In this document: positions 58,447 through 64,000 of the stretch, one piece after another
How positions within the stretch are numbered: position 1 is the stretch's first letter
How the letters are laid out: every line of letters begins with the position of its first letter
Assembly: GCA_030533445.1 (NCBI GenBank)
Contig: CM060076.1
Coordinates: forward strand, 7,544,501 to 7,608,500
DNA length: 64,000 nucleotides
Reading direction: 5' to 3'
Origin: Cyprinodon diabolis
Lineage: Eukaryota; Chordata; Actinopteri; Cyprinodontiformes; Cyprinodontidae
Position numbers and translations under genes: made by a program
The notes under the pieces: generated by a model
Seen by the model: the letters and a program-made list of their open reading frames with translations, nothing else
Told to the model about the DNA's origin: nothing
Database searches by the model: none

Positions 58447-60119
58447 GTCATGGAAAACAAATAGGTTCCTAGATGCTCCAGTCAGTTTAGGGCCAAATAT
58501 TGAGTATAAAAAATACTCTGTTATTCCAAATGCTTTATTAGTTCTGTTCAAATCTTAATGTGCAAAACTGAGCAGTTTTCTACCTGTAGTGTTATGACTG
58601 AAACAAATAATAAGGTTCTTCAAATGGCCTTTAAAATATCTGCTGATGTCCCTCTTCCAATCTCTCAGGCTTTCAAATCTGTCTCTTTCCTTCAAGGAGG
58701 TTTAATGCTTTACTGAGATCACACAGACTTGATTAAAAAAGCACCATCTTGCTGCTGATGAATTCTTAATGGGCTCTGAAGCCTTTGGGGAGCCTGCACA
58801 TGTGTCTGCTGGCCTATAAACAGAAAGAGCCAGGGAGAAGCTGTGGAAAATGTATCTGAAATGAGTTGTAAGAGCACATGATTACAAGTCATCCTGACTT
58901 GATAAGTTATCAACATTGTTAAGATAAGAATGTGAACAGTGAATTGAAATGAAGTACTGAATTTGCTGGAAAAAAGGAGCTGTTGAGAGGTAATTATAGT
59001 GTCAGCCCCAAAAGTCTGCTACATGCAGTAATCTGATATTCAATTAGGCAACATCCTTAGAGACTTTAGAGGTAACACTATGGCTTGGTGACTGGAAAGT
59101 ATTTTAAAACCAATAAAAGTCAATGAAAGTCTTATCAGACTATAATAAGTATTGGTCTGAGATTATGCACGGGGACGAGCTTCAAAAGCTTTAACGCACA
59201 GACCGTTAAACACCAATTACCATCAAATTACTTCACAATGGCTCCATAAAGATGAGTTTCCGTTTCGGGGGATCGATGCGTGTCAGTCACCATGGAGACT
59301 TAGTGATTACTCAGTTTCTGGGAAGGTGACAACAATGAATGGTGCAGGAAAATCCCTTTATCTCTGTCACGGTATCTCAGCTGACTGCGCACTCAACCAA
59401 TCTCTGTGTATTTATAGCCAACAGTATAGCTTTGTATTTTAATTGGACACATGAGGATTAACGCTCTAATTAATGATAAAGTGCTTATGTGACCTGGCAT
59501 GTTCATGGCTTCTTTGTTAAGTGTGAAAGTTTAACTGTGGAAACTACCTTGCTTTTTATCATTTAACATGGTTTCAATCTGTTTATATACATTAAAAAAA
59601 ATCCAAAGCAAGATGGTTTATAGCACGATAGTGAGGCATGACTAAGACCACAGCAGAGAGTACAGGGAATCTTTAGAGTGAAGATTTAAAACAGTATTAG
59701 ATTATAAAATCAATTTCCCAAGCTTTGAAAACCTCAGAGAGCTCTTTTCAACCCATTCTATTAAAATAGAAAGAGTATGGCACAACTGCAAAGCAGCAAA
59801 GTTTACTTACAGGCCAAAATAAAACATTAGAGAAGCATCTCTGTAAGAGCTGCACAAATCCACAACTCGAAAGAGAGAATCCGTTTACAGGACAGCTATT
59901 TGTAAGCCTAAAGGTATAGATTCCGAGTGGAACATCAAAATAAGTGGTCCTCCTTATTGTCAATCATTCTGATGATATGTTTACATAAGGCTGTCCTACA
60001 TGCTCGTCCGGTTAGCTATCTAGTTCTGCTCATGCACCACCAAGGTGGCAGAGGGTTGTAAGAGAAAAAGTGTCTACGAAGTGTATGAGAAGAACAGAAA
60101 GGCCTCAGAAGGGGCAGAT
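58447..60119. other. Non-repetitive stretch, no gene recognised
   Basis: The part 58980-59560 has few homopolymers, no transposon features and several homeobox-type TAAT sites. It could be conserved regulatory DNA, but that is only a guess. Confidence 0.3.
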
Positions 60120-60169
60120 ATCCCAGAATGCTTGCTGCGGAGAGCTCTCCTCGCAAAGCATTATGGGAT
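60120..60169. repeat. 50-bp imperfect palindrome
   Basis: The arms ATCCCAGAATGCTT and its partner AAGCATTATGGGAT meet around GAGAGCTCTC, matching 20 of 25 positions. The outer ends resemble half of the ZNF143 site CCCAGAATGC. Confidence 0.75.
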
Positions 60170-60243
60170 TTGCTGTCACAACAGCCATAGACTGGCCCTA
60201 CCCGACAGTGGAGACTGATAACAAGAATGGCAAAGGCACCGCA

Positions 60244-60669
60244 CAGTAGAGACTGACATTTTTCGGGAATTCCACGGGATTCCCGTGGGATGGGAGTCAG
60301 TATTAGTAATGATCACCTGATTGGGATGGTAAAGGATTAAACATTAACGGGAGCAGACTGGAGCGGGAGTTTTTTCCTTGAAGCCTACACTATAATGCGA
60401 GTCAAAAAAAACTACACAACCCAGAAACCAACAGTGCTTCCGCTCTGAGTTTTTCACCCGCGCTCAAAAACAACAAGAATGGGAGTGGTGCAGGAGCGGG
60501 AGTCATTCTGAATGGGAGCGGGATGGGAGTGGGAGTAATTTTACCAGGAGTGGGACGGGACAGGATTTAGATTTCTGCTCTGGCCCGGGATCGGGATGGG
60601 ACACAATTTTTTTCTGTGGGAGTGGGACGGGACAGGAGTGAAAATCCACTCCCGTGTCAGTCTCTACTG
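60244..60669. repeat. GGGAGTGGGA-rich DNA element with 15-bp TIRs
   Basis: CAGTAGAGACTGACA at the left and its complement at the right (60655-60669) bound 426 bp of tandemly related GGGAGTGGGA / GGGACGGGACAGG motifs. The 8-bp flanks match only partly. Confidence 0.65.
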
Positions 60670-61794
60670 CACAGTGCAGGAGGAGTAACGTGAGAAAAGG
60701 GGAGCAAATAGTGATAATCTGCCCGAACGGTAAATAAACTGAGTGTGCTATAAAGTCCACTATATAGTCCCGGCTCTATATAGTGATTGAGGGATTAGAT
60801 GTTAGGGCACAGTAAGCTTGTATGAGCTATGAAGCTATTGAAAGACGAAGCTATTGAAAGACGAAGGATCCACAAGGGCTCAAAAGTGATGACGAGTTGG
60901 CAAAGTTTCATCGTACATGATAGGACAAAATGAGGTGGGGGGGAAGCCAAGCAAATTTAGATTGAGTTTAAAAATGTAAATTTGTGTTGCGTTAATCAGG
61001 ACTGTGTGTCGCTGTCACGTACAGGAAAACCAAATTATTTTTACACTTTCTATTGTGCCCTTAGAAGGGATGTTACATCAATAATCATGGCTCCTCCCCT
61101 TGTAGCCAAGGGGAAGTAACTGTGATACAGTCGTAGCTCTTGCAGGAATAGCGCACAGAGTGAAGTATCATTAGTATTAGGGAATTGCAGAATGGTAAGG
61201 AGTATTCACCATGAGGCGAAAAACTTATGTTAGGATAGCAGAATTTAGGAGAGCACCGGATTATTGAAATTCTGCTCTGTATCCATTCCATTCTTTAATG
61301 CATGTGTGAAATCTAACTTCCTTGAGGGGACCCGAGTAGAAGCATAGATCCGACTCTGTCTGCGCTCGATTTTATGCATTTAAAAATGTGTTTAGATATT
61401 AGGCCCAGAAGAACTGGATAAGAATAGAGTCATCAAAACAAGAAAGCAAAATGCTGTTCATTTACCGATTAAAGCTTTTGTGTGATTAAAGTGATTGGAT
61501 TATTAAATTAAATCAGACCTCTTCCTCCAACGCCTGATCTAATCCTCAATGACTATACAGATCTTTTTTTTTATGAGCATTAAAACAATGCATTTGAATG
61601 AAACCTTTTTGTCCCCAAATCATAATTTCAGATTACTTGTACCAGAAGTAGTAGAAATCACCCTACTGTCTATTTTTAAATATTCAGTATATTGGATATA
61701 TTTTCCTGTTAAAAAGTTTGATATAAAACTGGCTCTAGTTCCTTTTCGTTCCAATCAGCTGAAACTTGGTGCTCATGCAAGATTTTAAAATTGT
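60670..61794. other. No recognised gene
   Basis: Nothing supported on either strand. Confidence 0.4.
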
Positions 61795-61799
61795 CTGGT

Positions 61800-62523
61800 T
61801 GTCATGATCTGCTCTGATTGCTGGTGTTAATTGCTCATTTCACTCACCTGCCTGGTTTTGCCCAGTTCTTAATCATCTCAAATCTCATCCACCTGTAGGT
61901 TCTGCTTTATATTCGGTCCAGCCCAGCTATTGAGGCCAGATCATTGTTTGCTTTCTGTTTGTTCCCCGTTTGATTTCTGTTAGTGTCCTGTCTGTCAGTT
62001 TTAGTTATTTCCAAGGTCCCTGTTCCAGTAGGAGTTTATTCTCAAGCAAGTGTCTTCAGGCTAGATTCCGTTCCCTCTCATCCTCTGGCCCTGGCTGTCC
62101 CCTGTCTGATCTGCCCACATGAACCTCTGTTGGACTCCTGCTGGATTCTGCCTGTCTGTGCGTTTCTGTCTGAGCTGGATGCTCGACGCACGGGACTCTG
62201 AACCTGCCTTCACGCTCTGTTGGATTCCTGGAACCTGGAACCCGGATCTGTCCGTTCCTGAGTCAACCGTTCTGTTAAACCAGGTAAGTGACTCACTCTG
62301 ATAATAATCTTCTGTTCAGATGATCGTGGTCACTTACCTGTGTTTCTCTCTAAACCAGACTGCCAGTGATCGGGCGGTGCCCCGCCTCCCTCCTGCAGTT
62401 GCGTCCACAGATCCTCAGCAGATCTGCTTCAGTTCTGTTATGTCTTTCATTTTAATAAACGTTTTGAACTTTCCTACTGGCTGTCGCCTTGAATACTGGG
62501 TCCATCTGTCCCACTTCATGACA
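61800..62523 (+). mobile_element. Solo LTR, CTGGT/CCGGT flanks
   Basis: 724 bp from TGTCATGATCTG to TTCATGACA. Flanks CTGGT (61795-61799) and CCGGT (62524-62528) match 4 of 5. TTATATTC (near 61910) precedes GCCAGATCATTGTTTGC by about 28 nt. AATAAACGTTTTGAACTTT is the polyadenylation region. Same family as 20687-21570 and 35708-36559, in opposite orientation. Confidence 0.85.
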
Positions 62524-62528
62524 CCGGT

Positions 62529-62993
62529 GACTTTTGAAACCTAAGAGACCCAAGACACATGATGCTAAAAAAATGATTCAAGTGTTTCAATTTAATTCAA
62601 GAACACTTAATTATTCCTAAAGGAAAATAAAAATTTTGTTTTAACGGGTGTTATACAGTCACAAGAAAAAAACAACACTTGAACTGATTTTACTTGGCAA
62701 AATCCACATATCAGAAAATTGATAAAACCTCAAGATCTGAGATATGACGGTAGATAAACATGTCCAATGAGGAAGAAGCAACAGAGATATGTTGTGGACT
62801 CATTTTAACAGAGAAAAAAATACGATGTAAAATGCTGCTGGTTAAAGAAATAGAGACAAAGTGAGCATAGGTAAACATTGTTTTCTTTCTCTGGAAAGGC
62901 TTTCTGATTGACTATGTGTCATTTTTAACAGGTTGTGTCTTTCCCTGCACTCGGGTAACACTCGCTACGATATTGTGGCAACATGCTGGACAA
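62529..62993. other. No recognised feature
   Basis: AT-rich spacer. Confidence 0.4.
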
Positions 62994-62998
62994 TCCAT

Positions 62999-63594
62999 TG
63001 TCAGGATTTGGTTATGGAGTTTTGATCCAGAAGCAGAGGCAGGAAGACAGAGGTGAATTTCATTTGATTTAATTAAAAAGGGAAACTGAAAACAAAGGCA
63101 GGTTATCCAAAACTCCAATAATGAAAAAGAAGTCCAAACGAGTCCAAAAATGCAAAAGAATCAAACATAAAAACTAGTCAAAACGAACCAGAAACCAAGG
63201 AGACATCAGGGGAATCACTGTCACAACGAGGAAGAATCAGGAAGACGGAGTTGGAGGGAGTTTGATAAAGTTTGGCAGTGTTTGACGAGGACCCAGCAAA
63301 GGGGAACTGAAGAGAGAGGGCTTTTTAAAGGAGACTGAGACAAAGAGGGGGCTAATGAGGAAACTGGGAGCAGGTGTGAAAAGAATAAGAGAGGGAAAGA
63401 GCTAGGGAAGAAGAAGAACATAAGAGGGCAGCAGAGAGCAACAAATAGAAACCAAGAAGACTGGAAATAACAAAATGATAATCAAATAACTAGGACTATA
63501 AAACATGGAAAAAAGAAAACTAAACACTAGAAAACAAGGAGTAAAATAATACTGAATACTCAAAAGAAAACATAACAGAAACAGAAACCTGACA
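62999..63594 (-). mobile_element. Solo LTR, 596 bp, TCCAT/TCCGT flanks
   Basis: The minus strand starts TGTCAGGTTTCTG and ends AAATCCTGACA. The flanks match 4 of 5. A TTTAAAAAG box (minus, near 63325) is followed by CTTTGCTGG at about +30, as in 56181-56581. Confidence 0.78.
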
Positions 63595-63599
63595 TCCGT

Positions 63600-64000
63600 T
63601 TGAAGTCTAACACAGCAGGATTATCTTTACAGCAATCGTGAATATCAGAGCCTCTCAGAGGGGAATGGTCGTAGAAAAAATTGGCATGATTATCTTGCTG
63701 TGTAAACCCGGCATTATACCCACTTCTGGAGTTAAACAATATAATTTTAATAATCATTGTAATTTCATGACATTTACAGATTCTTGCACCTAAGTAATAA
63801 ATTCCATATTTTATTTCAAGTGTTCTGCATTCACACTCTGTGTGCAAGTTAAATATGGTCAGCTGAACAGTTTCAAACTCCTCTTTTTCCATATATGCAT
63901 ATTTTTAGTGTCTGATATGCTAAAGCTTACAAAAAATATTTCGTTTCTCGACTTTATGCAGTCCTAATCACTTTAAATGAAGTTAAATTTTTTTAGAGGC
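63600..64000. other. No recognised gene
   Basis: A 110-codon minus frame (63560-63892) overlaps the LTR end and has no recognisable content; probably chance. Confidence 0.35.

Noticed and set aside
60236..60677. 8-bp hAT duplication around the GGGAGTGGGA-rich element
   Set aside because: The flanks agree at about five of eight positions only after shifting; not convincing.

Overview
The window looks like a gene-poor, transposon-dense stretch of a teleost fish nuclear genome. The evidence is a sushi-type chromovirus with many related solo LTRs, L2 and L1/Tx1-type LINEs, Tc1-like transposons with TA duplications, hAT-type elements with 8-bp duplications and tRNA-headed SINE-like repeats. There are no operons, CRISPR arrays or rRNA. 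All assignments come from reading the sequence; no database search was possible.

The only strong candidate host gene is on the minus strand near the left edge (433-1236): an uninterrupted 267-aa coiled-coil protein with a C-terminal membrane anchor. It has a TATA box and a short non-coding first exon separated by an 80-nt intron. A second gene-like trace is a fragment with coding character and one internal stop at 24808-25237.

Region by region: 1-6.1 kb has a foldback hairpin with telomere-like repeats, the coiled-coil gene, a 633-bp terminal-inverted-repeat element and LINE fragments. 6.7-8.4 kb has two solo LTRs. 10.7-12.5 kb has two hAT-type elements, one with a BED-finger remnant. 14.5-20.3 kb is a complete but mutated sushi-like chromovirus on the minus strand, with 713-bp LTRs, an ATACA duplication and a self-priming signal. 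20.7-21.6 kb is a solo LTR. 22.1-23.7 kb is a Tc1 element with an uninterrupted DD34E transposase. 26.1-27.05 kb is a DD36E Tc1-like element with an in-frame internal deletion. 28.4-33.8 kb is a full-length L1-like LINE with a 15-bp duplication. 35.7-48.5 kb mixes solo LTRs (one nested), hAT elements and two copies of a helicase-fragment element. 48.6-54.3 kb has SINE-like repeats, a third helicase-fragment copy and a 904-bp near-perfect foldback with TTAA flanks. 56-63.6 kb has four more solo LTRs and two further repeats.

The best leads for something undescribed are: (1) the transcript-start signal shared by the chromovirus and most solo LTRs, which in the full-length copy pairs with the primer site; (2) the short element at 43.8, 46.6 and 52.8 kb that carries a housekeeping-type promoter module and the first residues of a RecQ-like helicase; and (3) the small tail-anchored coiled-coil gene.
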